The translations under genes and the position numbers were made by a program. The notes below the pieces were generated by a model. The model searched no databases and had not been told where the DNA came from. It saw nothing but the letters and a program-made list of their open reading frames with translations. A stretch of 41,483 bases of DNA. It comes from a virus. The stretch's first letter is position 1. Every line of letters starts with the position of its first letter. This document shows, piece by piece, positions 25,113 to 33,387 of this stretch. Location: IMG/VR virus record IMGVR_UViG_3300042325_000659, positions 1-41,483 of that record; one strand, 5' to 3'.

Positions 25113-27113
25113 CTATATAAGCATGAATAGTTTTTTGTCAATTAGCTGTTCTGGAAATCCATCAAAATTACTATATGCAAAAGTTTCGCCAGCCCTAATA
25201 TGTTTTTCAGCATCTTTCTTCCTAACCCTGAGAACACCTATAGGAAGATTATCGCCAGTATCAAAGTCTTTAAGGTGACCATGAGCATCGCCCCAACTAT
25301 TAACAATAATTGCATATGGGTCTTTAGCCCTATCATCAACGCCTATGAAGCACATTTGATGGCCCCAATTATCTGTCTGGCTATGAAACCCATCAGATTC
25401 TGGTTCCATTTCATATCCTACATCACTAGCAGTGGTGCAAGGATATCCATTAACAATAGCCTCAACCAATTGATCCCAACTTTTAATTTTCGCAGCAGAC
25501 TTTACTGGGTGTTTAGTTCCTTCTTCAATAAACTTTTTATCTGGTCCTGGCGTATCACCCCATTTTTTAGCTACGCTTCCAGCATACTTAGGAACACCAT
25601 CAAAACCACTACGCAAAACCCCATATTTAATAACAGCATCTGCCATCCAACTCCCAAGAGAACCATCTTCACCATTCAATTGTCCACGACCAACAAGAAC
25701 TCTTCCTGTTCCATAAAGATATGGAGGAAAGACAGGTTCAAATTTTTCGTGATCGCCTTTCATAAGTTTTTCAGTAGCCATTAAGTATTCAACAGCATTT
25801 TTAGCACCAAAACTTACACAGTTATGTTGAGCAATACCATTAGCTATTAAAGTATGCTCTCCTTCAACAGTAATACAAAAAACTGGAAAGTCTGAAACTT
25901 GTTTTCTAGATATGTTAGTTATCTTTCTGGCAAAACCAAATGGTGTTTTATGGATCTTTAATGCTTTGGGTTTGGTTACTTCATATGCACCTAAAGATAA
26001 TGCATCAAAACCATATAGATCCATTTGACCAGCAGCAACAGTTTGATGAGAAGCTTTCTTTCTTTTTAATGTCATAGGGTTAAGATTACAAGACAAGCAT
26101 AATCTAGATAAATCATTCAACAAAGAATCAGATGCTGTTACCCCAATAATTCTTGTTGCTCTTTTACTAAAATGACCATCTCCATCTATCCATCCTCTAA
26201 TGCAAGATATCTTTACAGTTAATGGGCTATTAAATATAAAAGATGGAACTGTTTTAGAGTAAGTATTATTGGGAATTAACTGCTTAATAAAAGTAGCTAA
26301 TTTTGTGTTATGTATTTCTACTAACAAAACATTTTGTTTTTTCTTGTGGTAATATTTTTTAGCTTCTAATCCAAATACATTTTTAGTTATAGCTATAATT
26401 TCTTCCGCAAAAAGTTCTTCATTAATGTTAAAATTAAATGTTATTTTATTGTATTTGCCATTAATAGCTGTTTTAGTCTTAGAACAACCACCTTCTGCTA
26501 AATATAAACCTATAAATCTTGCAAGATTTTCGTCTACCTTTATAGATTTTCCATTAAAACCTATGTGTTGATATTCAGAAGATTGAACACCAAAAGGCAA
26601 AAGAAGATAGTCACCTTTAGAATAGTCTTTAAATTTCTTTTTTCCAAAACCATCAAATTTAAATCTATATCCATTATATGGCATAAATAAAGCATCATGC
26701 GTTTCTGTTGCGGTTATAGTGCGATTCCAACCCTTAACCTTTAAGGTAACTAGATCGCCAGTAAATCGTTTGCGAACTAGTCCTATAACTTTTCTAGGCT
26801 GGTTTATATGATTTAGTACATACTCGCCTTCAGATATATCTTCTACGCTCTTCTCTGTACCATCAGCCATGCAAACTTTAGTACCAGCCACATAACAATC
26901 ACCAATCTCTTGAGCGTAATTAGGCGTATCATTACCAAGCACTTTACGAACAACATCGTACAACATCATCTTTTTGCCTTTAGTGTCTTGGCTTTTGCCA
27001 TAAACATTAAAGTCTCTAAATGATCCATTATCTTTGATTAAATTAAATTCACTTTCAACAAGCGAAGGATTGTCTTTTCCTGCCCAACCATTAATCTTTG
27101 ATAGTTCAAACAT
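25113..27113 (-). CDS. Papain-like (C1) cysteine protease with in-frame intein
   Basis: 666 residues; 307 after removal of a 359-residue intein (73-431). The extein has QEIGD|CVSFGAKNAVEYL with catalytic Cys432, GHQMCFIGVDD with His585, and IVNSWGD with Asn605: a complete papain triad, with Gln68 able to form the oxyanion hole. No signal peptide, so it likely acts in the cell or on the virion. The intein interrupts the chain exactly before the catalytic Cys, so the enzyme cannot be active until splicing. AGGTG lies upstream of the ATG. Next to a secreted protein and small membrane proteins; substrate unknown. Confidence 0.92.
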   Translation of the reverse strand: MFELSKINGWAGKDNPSLVESEFNLIKDNGSFRDFNVYGKSQDTKGKKMMLYDVVRKVLGNDTPNYAQEIGDCYVAGTKVCMADGTEKSVEDISEGEYVLNHINQPRKVIGLVRKRFTGDLVTLKVKGWNRTITATETHDALFMPYNGYRFKFDGFGKKKFKDYSKGDYLLLPFGVQSSEYQHIGFNGKSIKVDENLARFIGLYLAEGGCSKTKTAINGKYNKITFNFNINEELFAEEIIAITKNVFGLEAKKYYHKKKQNVLLVEIHNTKLATFIKQLIPNNTYSKTVPSFIFNSPLTVKISCIRGWIDGDGHFSKRATRIIGVTASDSLLNDLSRLCLSCNLNPMTLKRKKASHQTVAAGQMDLYGFDALSLGAYEVTKPKALKIHKTPFGFARKITNISRKQVSDFPVFCITVEGEHTLIANGIAQHNCVSFGAKNAVEYLMATEKLMKGDHEKFEPVFPPYLYGTGRVLVGRGQLNGEDGSLGSWMADAVIKYGVLRSGFDGVPKYAGSVAKKWGDTPGPDKKFIEEGTKHPVKSAAKIKSWDQLVEAIVNGYPCTTASDVGYEMEPESDGFHSQTDNWGHQMCFIGVDDRAKDPYAIIVNSWGDAHGHLKDFDTGDNLPIGVLRVRKKDAEKHIRAGETFAYSNFDGFPEQLIDKKLFMLI
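25821..26897 (-). mobile_element. Intein with intact-looking LAGLIDADG endonuclease, in protease active site
   Basis: Residues C73 to N431 of the protease ORF. Class 1 pattern: block A CYVAGTKVCMADGT; block B TATETHDALF; block F VFCITVEGEHTLIANG; block G IAQHN followed by Cys432. Homing-endonuclease motifs RFIGLYLAEGG (near 200-209) and CIRGWIDGDGH (304-314) keep acidic residues at the catalytic positions, unlike the RecA intein. Probably splices and may still cut DNA at the uninterrupted allele. Confidence 0.9.
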
Positions 27114-27120
27114 GTTTCAC

Positions 27121-27900
27121 CTATTTTATTGATTTAAGTCCAAATGATATTTCTCTCCACGCAATAGCAAAATCTTCTTTGGTTTGCATTTTACTAGTTT
27201 TATATAAATCAAAAAGCTTTTCTTGTATTTCTGTAAATAATGGTTCCCACTTTGTTCTATCTCCACCAGATTTTGTTAATGCTAATTTATTTGATTCTGC
27301 GGTTTTTTTCAGTATGTCTTCAAGTGTTGCAATTGTTCCAGCAGCAATAGCAGCAGCCATACTATCAAAAGATGTTGCAATAGCAGTAGATTGTTTTATC
27401 TTATCTGTTTTTGATAGCTTGATATTTTTAACAGAATCATAAACAAATTTAGAAAGTTGATATTTTGACTCTCCAAATTCTGGTTCAACTTCTGGCTCTG
27501 ATGGAGTATCAGGTTCTGGTTCGCCAATAAAAACATCTGTTGAAATAAAATTGGTTCTAGTGGCTGCTTCTAAAAGTTTTTCATTATCTTTAACTACATA
27601 TAAATGCGTTATTGAAACAATAACTTTAAGTCTTTTTGCTTGTATACCAGAACCAAAGAAAACGCCATTTTCATAGTTACGAATTCTTTTTTCTGTATAA
27701 CCATCAAAAACTTTCCATGCGTATGTGGTTGAAACTAAAAACTTTGGTGCGGATTGAATTGGGCTTATAGACAAATCTACAAGCTCACCTAATGGAATAG
27801 GAACTTCTGCCCCAATAATTTTTTGTTCTGGAATTATAAAGTTTTCTGCAAAAGTAAAATTGCAAAACACCAACAAAAAAAACAGCGATTTCTTAAACAT
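27121..27900 (-). CDS. Secreted or periplasmic protein with acidic Pro linker
   Basis: 259 residues. N-terminal signal peptide: KK then SLFFLLVFCNFTFA, cleavage likely after residue 18. A beta-rich domain follows to about 130, then the linker EPEPDTPSEPEVEPE, then a helical C-terminal domain ending in Lys. AGGAAATTAAC precedes the ATG. Exported by the host; role unknown, possibly envelope interaction in the same cassette as the protease. Confidence 0.75.
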   Translation of the reverse strand: MFKKSLFFLLVFCNFTFAENFIIPEQKIIGAEVPIPLGELVDLSISPIQSAPKFLVSTTYAWKVFDGYTEKRIRNYENGVFFGSGIQAKRLKVIVSITHLYVVKDNEKLLEAATRTNFISTDVFIGEPEPDTPSEPEVEPEFGESKYQLSKFVYDSVKNIKLSKTDKIKQSTAIATSFDSMAAAIAAGTIATLEDILKKTAESNKLALTKSGGDRTKWEPLFTEIQEKLFDLYKTSKMQTKEDFAIAWREISFGLKSIK

Positions 27901-27916
27901 GTTAATTTCCTATAAT

Positions 27917-28060
27917 TTACTTATTGGTTTTATCAATAAAACATTCTTTACTATGCTTATGTTTTTTTAAACTATCTGAAACATAAAACAATACAAATAT
28001 TATTGCTAAAATAATAGCTATTACAACATTAGAAACAAATTTAACTAGAAACTTAAACAC
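27917..28060 (-). CDS. 47-residue single-span membrane peptide
   Basis: A GTG-start frame too short for standard calls. The GTG overlaps the preceding TAG as TAGTG. Product: FKFLVKFVSNVVIAIILAII then FVLFYVSD, a long hydrophobic helix, followed by a basic His/Lys tail. Size and topology would suit a small holin- or spanin-like peptide, but there is no sequence proof. Confidence 0.6.
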   Translation of the reverse strand: MFKFLVKFVSNVVIAIILAIIFVLFYVSDSLKKHKHSKECFIDKTNK

Positions 28061-28320
28061 TAGTATTTGCCTTGAGCAGTCCTAGCAGCAAGGATAAAAT
28101 CTTCTGCTTTAATTTGACTAAGGTCACCATCAAATTTATTGATCAAAAAAGTTAAAGCAGTAACAAACCAAGGTTCTTCAGCAATTTTAACAATTTGAGC
28201 GACAACCTTATCATCTGATTCACCAGGAATGATTGTGGAAACCCACTTTAAAGTAGAAACAATAATAGCTACAGATTTTGCAACTTGATCAGGGCTAAAA
28301 CTTTTTACAACATCAGACAT
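28060..28320 (-). CDS. Unknown small helical protein
   Basis: 86 residues, AAAGGAG upstream of the ATG. Helical (DQVAKSVAIIVSTLKWVSTI, PWFVTALTFLINKF), with two amphipathic segments rather than clear membrane spans. No family recognised. The stop overlaps the next small membrane peptide start. Confidence 0.72.
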   Translation of the reverse strand: MSDVVKSFSPDQVAKSVAIIVSTLKWVSTIIPGESDDKVVAQIVKIAEEPWFVTALTFLINKFDGDLSQIKAEDFILAARTAQGKY

Positions 28321-28359
28321 AATAAAATCTCCTTTTGAGTAATGGATAAATACAATATA

Positions 28360-28932
28360 TCAATCATTTTTCCAACTGCAAGCCAATATGTTTAAATTTT
28401 TATTCAATTCTGTTTCTTTTTTTACATCTTCAATATTTTCACTGCCAACAGTTTTTAATTCACCGTTCTTTTCTAAAAGAACTGCCCAAAATTTATATTT
28501 ATTTTTTAAAACTTTTATCAATGCTTTAAGTGCAATATTTTTATTCTTTGATTCTTTCTCTTCGGTTAAAAGCTTTTCTATATTAGTTTGAACATCTGAA
28601 TCGTCAAAAAGATTTGCTACACCTAACCAAAATCTATATCTTGTCCATATTCGTAAAACTTCTACTCCAGCAACAGATTCTATTTTTTCTTTAACTGTAT
28701 CGGTTATTTCAAAGTTACAATGTCCAACCCAAAGTTTATAAAGCTTTGCTGTAACAGCATTTTCATTTAATGGTAAAAGACCATAAGGACCGACAACTAA
28801 TCTAACATGCCTTTCTTCAGAATCATCAAATTCTTTAAAGCTATCTTTATGAGATTTTGTTTCAAGATCAATGTCTTCTTTGTTTGGCGTAAGTGGATCT
28901 TCCCACTTTAACCACTGTATTTTTTTAATCAT
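28360..28932 (-). CDS. Unknown protein next to thyX
   Basis: 190 residues from the ATG at 28932; a longer reading needs a TTG. Contains HVRLVVGPYGLLPLNENAVTA and a helical Lys/Glu-rich middle. No recognised domain. Overlaps the thyX end by 8 nt. Confidence 0.7.
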   Translation of the reverse strand: MIKKIQWLKWEDPLTPNKEDIDLETKSHKDSFKEFDDSEERHVRLVVGPYGLLPLNENAVTAKLYKLWVGHCNFEITDTVKEKIESVAGVEVLRIWTRYRFWLGVANLFDDSDVQTNIEKLLTEEKESKNKNIALKALIKVLKNKYKFWAVLLEKNGELKTVGSENIEDVKKETELNKNLNILACSWKND

Positions 28933-29728
28933 TCTTTCTGTCCGCAAATTTTCTGTATTGTAGCCACCCTAAGAAATTACCGCTATAGGTATCAGACGAT
29001 GTAGGAGTAGCACAATGCTCAAAAGGACTCCAATGACCTTCATTCATTAATCTGTCATGAAGATCATAATCTTTTTCATTATCTATTTTGCCTTCAAAAT
29101 TAAGATAGCTAACTCTAGCACAACGAGCCACACTTATTTTAAGCATTTTTTCTATTGGTATACCATCATCTACATAAGCATCGCCAAATGGAATGTGCCA
29201 ATCGCCAAAATTTTTAATCTTGGGAGTTGATTCATCTAATACGGTTTTCATTTTTGTTGCTAATTCACATATTTCTGGTTGTGCATCAGGACTTATTCTT
29301 AATTTAAAAAAATTATCCCATTCTGTAGAAGTAACAATTGTTGTTATGTGCGAAAATGGCTCTAATATTCTATTGGCTATGCTTTTGTGAACACCAAGTT
29401 CTTTTAGTAATGCACATTTTTTAATAACAAACTCTGCTGCTTCTTCCCAAACATGATTACACATGACTTCTTTGTTATGATCTAATCTTTCGCCAGATGA
29501 CATTCCCTTTTGGTTTTTTGCCCAAACACTTGGTTTTGCCATATCTTCTTTAATATCATCAATCATTTTATCAACTGGTATAGCTCGGCTACTACTGGCA
29601 TTTCTAGAAAAGATTCTATGTGTCATAAACTCAGAATGTATAAATCTTGGATATTTAATAACCATAGTGGTTATTCTTCTATCGTGAATAGATATGGAAT
29701 CTGAAATTATTTTTGCTTCTATCGTCAT
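28925..29728 (-). CDS. thyX: Flavin-dependent thymidylate synthase
   Basis: 267 residues. The ThyX signature appears as THRIFSRNASSSR at 36-48, corresponding to the RHR-x7-S motif, with Thr for the first Arg, followed by AIPVDKMI. Later RCARVSYLNFEGK and HWSPFEHCATP are also conserved in the family. Makes dTMP from dUMP using FAD and methylene-tetrahydrofolate, complementing the class II RNR. Confidence 0.94.
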   Translation of the reverse strand: MTIEAKIISDSISIHDRRITTMVIKYPRFIHSEFMTHRIFSRNASSSRAIPVDKMIDDIKEDMAKPSVWAKNQKGMSSGERLDHNKEVMCNHVWEEAAEFVIKKCALLKELGVHKSIANRILEPFSHITTIVTSTEWDNFFKLRISPDAQPEICELATKMKTVLDESTPKIKNFGDWHIPFGDAYVDDGIPIEKMLKISVARCARVSYLNFEGKIDNEKDYDLHDRLMNEGHWSPFEHCATPTSSDTYSGNFLGWLQYRKFADRKND

Positions 29729-30036
29729 TATTTTTCCTTAAAAACAAATGCCTCGCTTGGAAGAACCAATGGCTTTTCATCTGATGTAACTAAAAAATTA
29801 GAAAGCATTTTTTTAATTATTAAATCAGATAAGCCTTTATCGTCAGCAATAATTCCACCTTCAACAACACCATGTATTATTGATGTCATCATACTTCCAG
29901 TTTGTAAAGAAGAAAGAAAAGATGCTGTTTTTTCAGATAAAACAGACTTTTCTTCTTTGTCTATTGCTTCTGGAAATATAAAAGTTGTTATAATATCACT
30001 TGAATTTACATCAAAAATTATTTTTATATTTTTCAT
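29728..30036 (-). CDS. Unknown protein
   Basis: 102 residues from the ATG at 30036, just after the upstream TAA; a longer frame to 30111 would overlap that gene extensively. Beta start (KNIKIIFDVNSSDIITTFIFP), then a helix-rich part with MMTSIIHGVVEGG. No family recognised. Confidence 0.65.
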   Translation of the reverse strand: MKNIKIIFDVNSSDIITTFIFPEAIDKEEKSVLSEKTASFLSSLQTGSMMTSIIHGVVEGGIIADDKGLSDLIIKKMLSNFLVTSDEKPLVLPSEAFVFKEK

Positions 30037-30037
30037 A

Positions 30038-30436
30038 TTATCTGTTGTATAGGTTGTTAAAACAGTGAATAACCTGAGATATATAGTCCTCTTCAAAATT
30101 TTCTGATTCAAGAATAGAACTCATTTTTACAGCTTCATAAGTTTTAACAACTATATTGTCTGGAAGCTTACACATATAAACAAAGCTGTATTTTTTATTT
30201 GATACTATGGTTCCAGATAAAAATAAATTGATCCAACCAAAACCTCTTTTGTCTATTGGTTGAACACCAGTAATTGATTTAAATGATGCATTAACAAATT
30301 TATCAACATCATAATCATCGTCTTTCATTTGAAAACTTGGCAATTCATAATTTCCATTTTCGTTTTTTGAAAATAGAATTGATGGCTCTTTTTCGTCTTC
30401 TGTTTTGCACATTAAAAATGATATTGTTAAATTCAT
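30038..30436 (-). CDS. Weakly NUDIX-like protein
   Basis: 132 residues. The order ILFSKNENGNYELPSFQ, then a helix ending SFKSITGVQP, then WINLFLSGTIVSNKKYSFVYMCKLP is reminiscent of a NUDIX fold, but the catalytic REUXEE box is absent. It may be a degenerate NUDIX protein or unrelated. ATGA overlap with the upstream GT4 gene. Confidence 0.5.
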   Translation of the reverse strand: MNLTISFLMCKTEDEKEPSILFSKNENGNYELPSFQMKDDDYDVDKFVNASFKSITGVQPIDKRGFGWINLFLSGTIVSNKKYSFVYMCKLPDNIVVKTYEAVKMSSILESENFEEDYISQVIHCFNNLYNR

Positions 30437-31497
30437 AATTCACCAATTATTGTTTCACAAGATTTTTCCCAAGTGTTTTCGCTAAAGTAATTTATGCCTT
30501 TAGAGTTTATTTTTAAATCACCCTTTTGTTTTTTCTCATGGATGCTTCTTAGTGCAGAAGAAAATTCTTCTACATATTTTTTTCCAAGTTTAGCCCATTC
30601 TGCTGAACCATCAAACCATTTTCCATCGTAAGCACTTTCCATACCTTCTGGATTAATTAAAATCGCACCAGCATCATTAGCAAATTCTGTTGGACCAGAA
30701 TAATTTGTAGCAATACAATGTTTGCCCATTGACAACATCTCAGAAAGTTCTAAGTTCCAAGCTTCTGCACGATATGGAAATATGCCAACATCAGAACCAT
30801 GCATAAGCCTATTAACATCTGCTTGAGATTTTAATCTTTCTTTTAAAACAATTATCTTATCAAAATATTTACTTTTTTCAAAAAATGAAATCCAGTGATT
30901 TTGTTCTTCTTGTGACAAAAATGGATTAGAGCAACACATTATAAGTTTGAAATCATCATCTTTATCAAAAGTTTTTTCTATAATATCTATGATGAGATCA
31001 TGGCCTTTCCTTATTTCCCACTTACCAACACAAACTATTTTGGTTGTTTTTTTATCATCTATTTTAGATTCTGGAAAAACTACTTTATCTACACCAAGTT
31101 TTACAACTACTATTTTTGAACTTTCCAAACCAGAATTTATAAGAACATCTTTTGCCCAAGAGGATGTAACAAAAACTTTTTCTAAAAATTTTAAGTGGTG
31201 AACTTCATTTTCTTTTATTTTATTAGTTTCAAAAAATGTTAAACCAAACTTTTTACCATTTCCAACATGGGATGCCATATCAAACTGATGCCATATTTTT
31301 AAACTTGGTGCTGTGTAGTTAAATGTTTTTGTTTTTTCAATAGAAGACCTTAAGATATCATGTTTTGATTCTTCGCAATCTACTGGCCCAATTGGCCATA
31401 GTGCTACATTATGATTTTTTTGTAAATTTAAAAAAACATTTAAACCAACGACACCATACCCAAGCTGATTTATTGGGCAACTGAGATTTATATCCAT
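30433..31497 (-). CDS. GT4-type glycosyltransferase
   Basis: 354 residues from the ATG at 31497, which has AGGAGG 6 nt upstream (a start 18 nt earlier has none as good). C-domain start IVCVGKWEIRKGHDLII is the classic GT4 strand and helix. Donor loop: GIFPYRAEAWNLELSEMLSMGKHCIATNYSG, with Glu and E-M-L-S-M-G positions matching. N-terminal half contains the acceptor Rossmann domain. Sugar unknown. Confidence 0.87.
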   Translation of the reverse strand: MDINLSCPINQLGYGVVGLNVFLNLQKNHNVALWPIGPVDCEESKHDILRSSIEKTKTFNYTAPSLKIWHQFDMASHVGNGKKFGLTFFETNKIKENEVHHLKFLEKVFVTSSWAKDVLINSGLESSKIVVVKLGVDKVVFPESKIDDKKTTKIVCVGKWEIRKGHDLIIDIIEKTFDKDDDFKLIMCCSNPFLSQEEQNHWISFFEKSKYFDKIIVLKERLKSQADVNRLMHGSDVGIFPYRAEAWNLELSEMLSMGKHCIATNYSGPTEFANDAGAILINPEGMESAYDGKWFDGSAEWAKLGKKYVEEFSSALRSIHEKKQKGDLKINSKGINYFSENTWEKSCETIIGEL

Positions 31498-31522
31498 AGT
31501 ATCCTCCTTATGCAAATCAAAC

Positions 31523-31696
31523 TTATTTGTTTGTAGTCCTCATTTTTTCAAAAACAACTATCTTAGTATATCCTTGTAACTCTAATGATAAAGCTTTTTT
31601 TTCTGCTCTTTGCCAATAAATTTCTTCGTACTCTGCTATTTTTATTCTTGTTTTGCCATTAGGCTCTGTTGCCCAAACTTCAAAATAAGTTTGCAT
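31523..31696 (-). CDS. 57-residue protein with strong ribosome-binding site
   Basis: A short frame: AAAGGAGG lies 6 nt upstream of the ATG at 31696. The product starts MQTYFEVWATEPNGKTRIKI and is a strand-helix-strand peptide ending FEKMRTTNK. Length and start signal make it a real gene; no family recognised. The upstream 50 nt contain a GTATTTAT motif on this strand. Confidence 0.72.
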   Translation of the reverse strand: MQTYFEVWATEPNGKTRIKIAEYEEIYWQRAEKKALSLELQGYTKIVVFEKMRTTNK

Positions 31697-31747
31697 GGGA
31701 TACCTCCTTTAAAAAGGATAAAGCCCATGTATAAATACCCCTAACTA

Positions 31748-32014
31748 TTAGCTATATATAAACTTGGATAGCTTTAGACCAATCACTTCCTTGATAATTT
31801 TTCTAATTATTAGATTTTTTATAGTATCTTCTATTTCTATACTTGAATAAATAAGGCTACCGTGTTCCTTTTTTACTTGAGAAACAACTAAGGAACGCAA
31901 ATTTTCTTCAGATGTTAATTCATCTTCAACTAAAGAGTTATAAATAAAACTCTCAAGCTCATTGTATATTTTAAAATCTACAGCGTTTTTTACTTTTGTA
32001 TAGTGATTTTTCAT
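31748..32014 (-). CDS. Unknown helical protein
   Basis: 88 residues, helical throughout (DFKIYNELESFIYNSLVEDE, EDTIKNLIIRKIIKEVIG). No family recognised. ATG starts within 2 nt of the deformylase stop. Confidence 0.7.
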   Translation of the reverse strand: MKNHYTKVKNAVDFKIYNELESFIYNSLVEDELTSEENLRSLVVSQVKKEHGSLIYSSIEIEDTIKNLIIRKIIKEVIGLKLSKFIYS

Positions 32015-32015
32015 T

Positions 32016-32501
32016 TTACCAATCGTTAGGTGTTATTGAATTATTCCATTGAAAATCATGAAAAGTCAAACCGTTTAAGTGTGCTATTTCATGTTGAGCA
32101 ACACAACTCTCTAAAAAATTATCATTGCTTTCTTCTGGTCTACTTCCAAAAAAAATTGATCCATCATGATTTAAACATGCAACTTCAATCCACATATGTC
32201 TATAAACATCAAGTTGCTCATCTGGAAAACTTAAACAACCTTCTTTTTTACAAATCTTTACTTGAGAAAAATTTATTATTTTAGGATTTATTAAAATAAA
32301 TGGCTTATTGTTTTTAAGAACTATGGCAACCGAAGCATCTATGCCAAATTGATTTGCTGCTAAACCAACAGCTTTTACTTCGTTTTTTTTATTGTAAAGG
32401 TTCAAAAATTGCCACATTCTTTTAGCAATAGTTTTTCCTTTTTTTAAATCTACTTCTTTGCATTTTGTTTTTAAAACAGGGTTATTTATTATTATTTTCA
32501 T
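32016..32501 (-). CDS. def: Peptide deformylase
   Basis: 161 residues, the short phage type. The three family motifs are present: GLAANQ at 46-51, EGCLS at 88-92 with the metal Cys, and QHEIAHLNG at 136-144 with the HExxH metal site. Removes the formyl group from nascent peptides; phage copies are thought to favour phage or organelle protein turnover. Overlaps the upstream gene by 20 nt. Confidence 0.93.
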   Translation of the reverse strand: MKIIINNPVLKTKCKEVDLKKGKTIAKRMWQFLNLYNKKNEVKAVGLAANQFGIDASVAIVLKNNKPFILINPKIINFSQVKICKKEGCLSFPDEQLDVYRHMWIEVACLNHDGSIFFGSRPEESNDNFLESCVAQHEIAHLNGLTFHDFQWNNSITPNDW

Positions 32502-32967
32502 TAAAGTATTCTTCTATGTCCTTTTCTACTTGAATAGCATTAACATAACCGTCTGGTATTACCGCAAATCTGCAAACGCCATCCAGTTCTATTTGTTGAT
32601 CAAGTATAATACATGCGTTTTCTGATTTATGTAATGCACAATTTCCGCATTTAACACCAATATTTTTAGTTGGGTTATTCTCTGCGTTTTCATACCCAAC
32701 CCAAATGCCATTAGATTTATCAAGTGGACCAACTTTTTGAGACAATGAAATAAGTGAATTAGCTAATTCTTTTTCGTCATTTGAAAGTTGTAAATAAAGA
32801 TCTTCATACGATTGAGACTTCATTATTTTAGCAAATTTTTCTGGACCCTCAATAGAAATACCTTGCCTAATAGCTTGTTTTTTAGCATCTTTTCCAAGAT
32901 AACATTTACCTTGATCGCCCCATTTCCAACCATCTTTACCATTTTCAGAACAATTTTTTAAAGGCAT
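32482..32967 (-). CDS. Cys-rich conserved phage protein
   Basis: 161 residues. The N-terminus MPLKNCSENGKDGWKWGDQG then KCY and a helix KQAIRQGISIEG form a motif seen in many phage proteins. The C-terminal region, VKCGNCALHKSENACIILDQ then GVCRF, has four Cys spaced like a small metal or iron-sulfur site. Function not known. Confidence 0.72.
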   Translation of the reverse strand: MPLKNCSENGKDGWKWGDQGKCYLGKDAKKQAIRQGISIEGPEKFAKIMKSQSYEDLYLQLSNDEKELANSLISLSQKVGPLDKSNGIWVGYENAENNPTKNIGVKCGNCALHKSENACIILDQQIELDGVCRFAVIPDGYVNAIQVEKDIEEYFNENNNK

Positions 32968-33341
32968 TAGAATCTCCTAGCTATAAGCTTACAAAGTTTT
33001 ATAAAATACTTTTCGCTCAAATTCATCTTCATGTAATTAACATCTTTATGAACCCATTGTATATTTTCTTTAGTGTACCCAAGGTCACTATTTTTTCTGT
33101 CTATTGAAGCAGTTCCTAAAGAATATATGTTTTTATTACTAATTCTTTTTAAATATTTTGTATGCGTTATTTTTAATCCAGTATAGAAACATCTTTTATT
33201 TTGTTTTAAGAAAATTTCCCAAGCATCTTGCATTGTTGCTGTTATTTCTATATTTCTTTTTTTTGCATTCTTTATTAAAGAACACCAATATCTTCCAGAT
33301 ATTTTTCCAACTGTTCTATTATTGTGAGACTTTTTTTTCAT
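32967..33341 (-). CDS. HNH-family (homing-type) endonuclease
   Basis: 124 residues from the ATG at 33341, which has GGGGG just upstream; an ATG 12 nt earlier lies within the hairpin. The core CFYTGLKIT, then TASIDRKNSDLGYTKENIQWVHKDVN, matches phage HNH endonucleases with a degenerate first His. A basic N-terminus is present. Free-standing HNH genes are usually homing elements. Its ribosome-binding site is in an 11-bp hairpin. Confidence 0.82.
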   Translation of the reverse strand: MKKKSHNNRTVGKISGRYWCSLIKNAKKRNIEITATMQDAWEIFLKQNKRCFYTGLKITHTKYLKRISNKNIYSLGTASIDRKNSDLGYTKENIQWVHKDVNYMKMNLSEKYFIKLCKLIARRF

Positions 33342-33345
33342 GACT

Positions 33346-33374
33346 ACCCCCATACTAATACACAGTATGAGGGT
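33346..33374 (-). promoter_or_regulatory. Hairpin covering the HNH gene ribosome-binding site
   Basis: Inverted repeat 33346-33356 with 33364-33374: 11 pairs on the minus strand, one of them a G-U that would be C-A on the plus strand, and a 7-base loop. It includes the GGGGG ribosome-binding site of the gene starting at 33341. No U-tract follows, so it is not a terminator. Comparable hairpins sequester the start of phage homing-endonuclease mRNAs such as T4 I-TevI. Confidence 0.65.
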
Positions 33375-33387
33375 AAAACATTGAATA

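Noticed and set aside
25200-25784. 194-codon + strand open frame
   Set aside because: Antisense to the protease C-extein, whose catalytic His and Asn lie there; composition is typical of a shadow frame.
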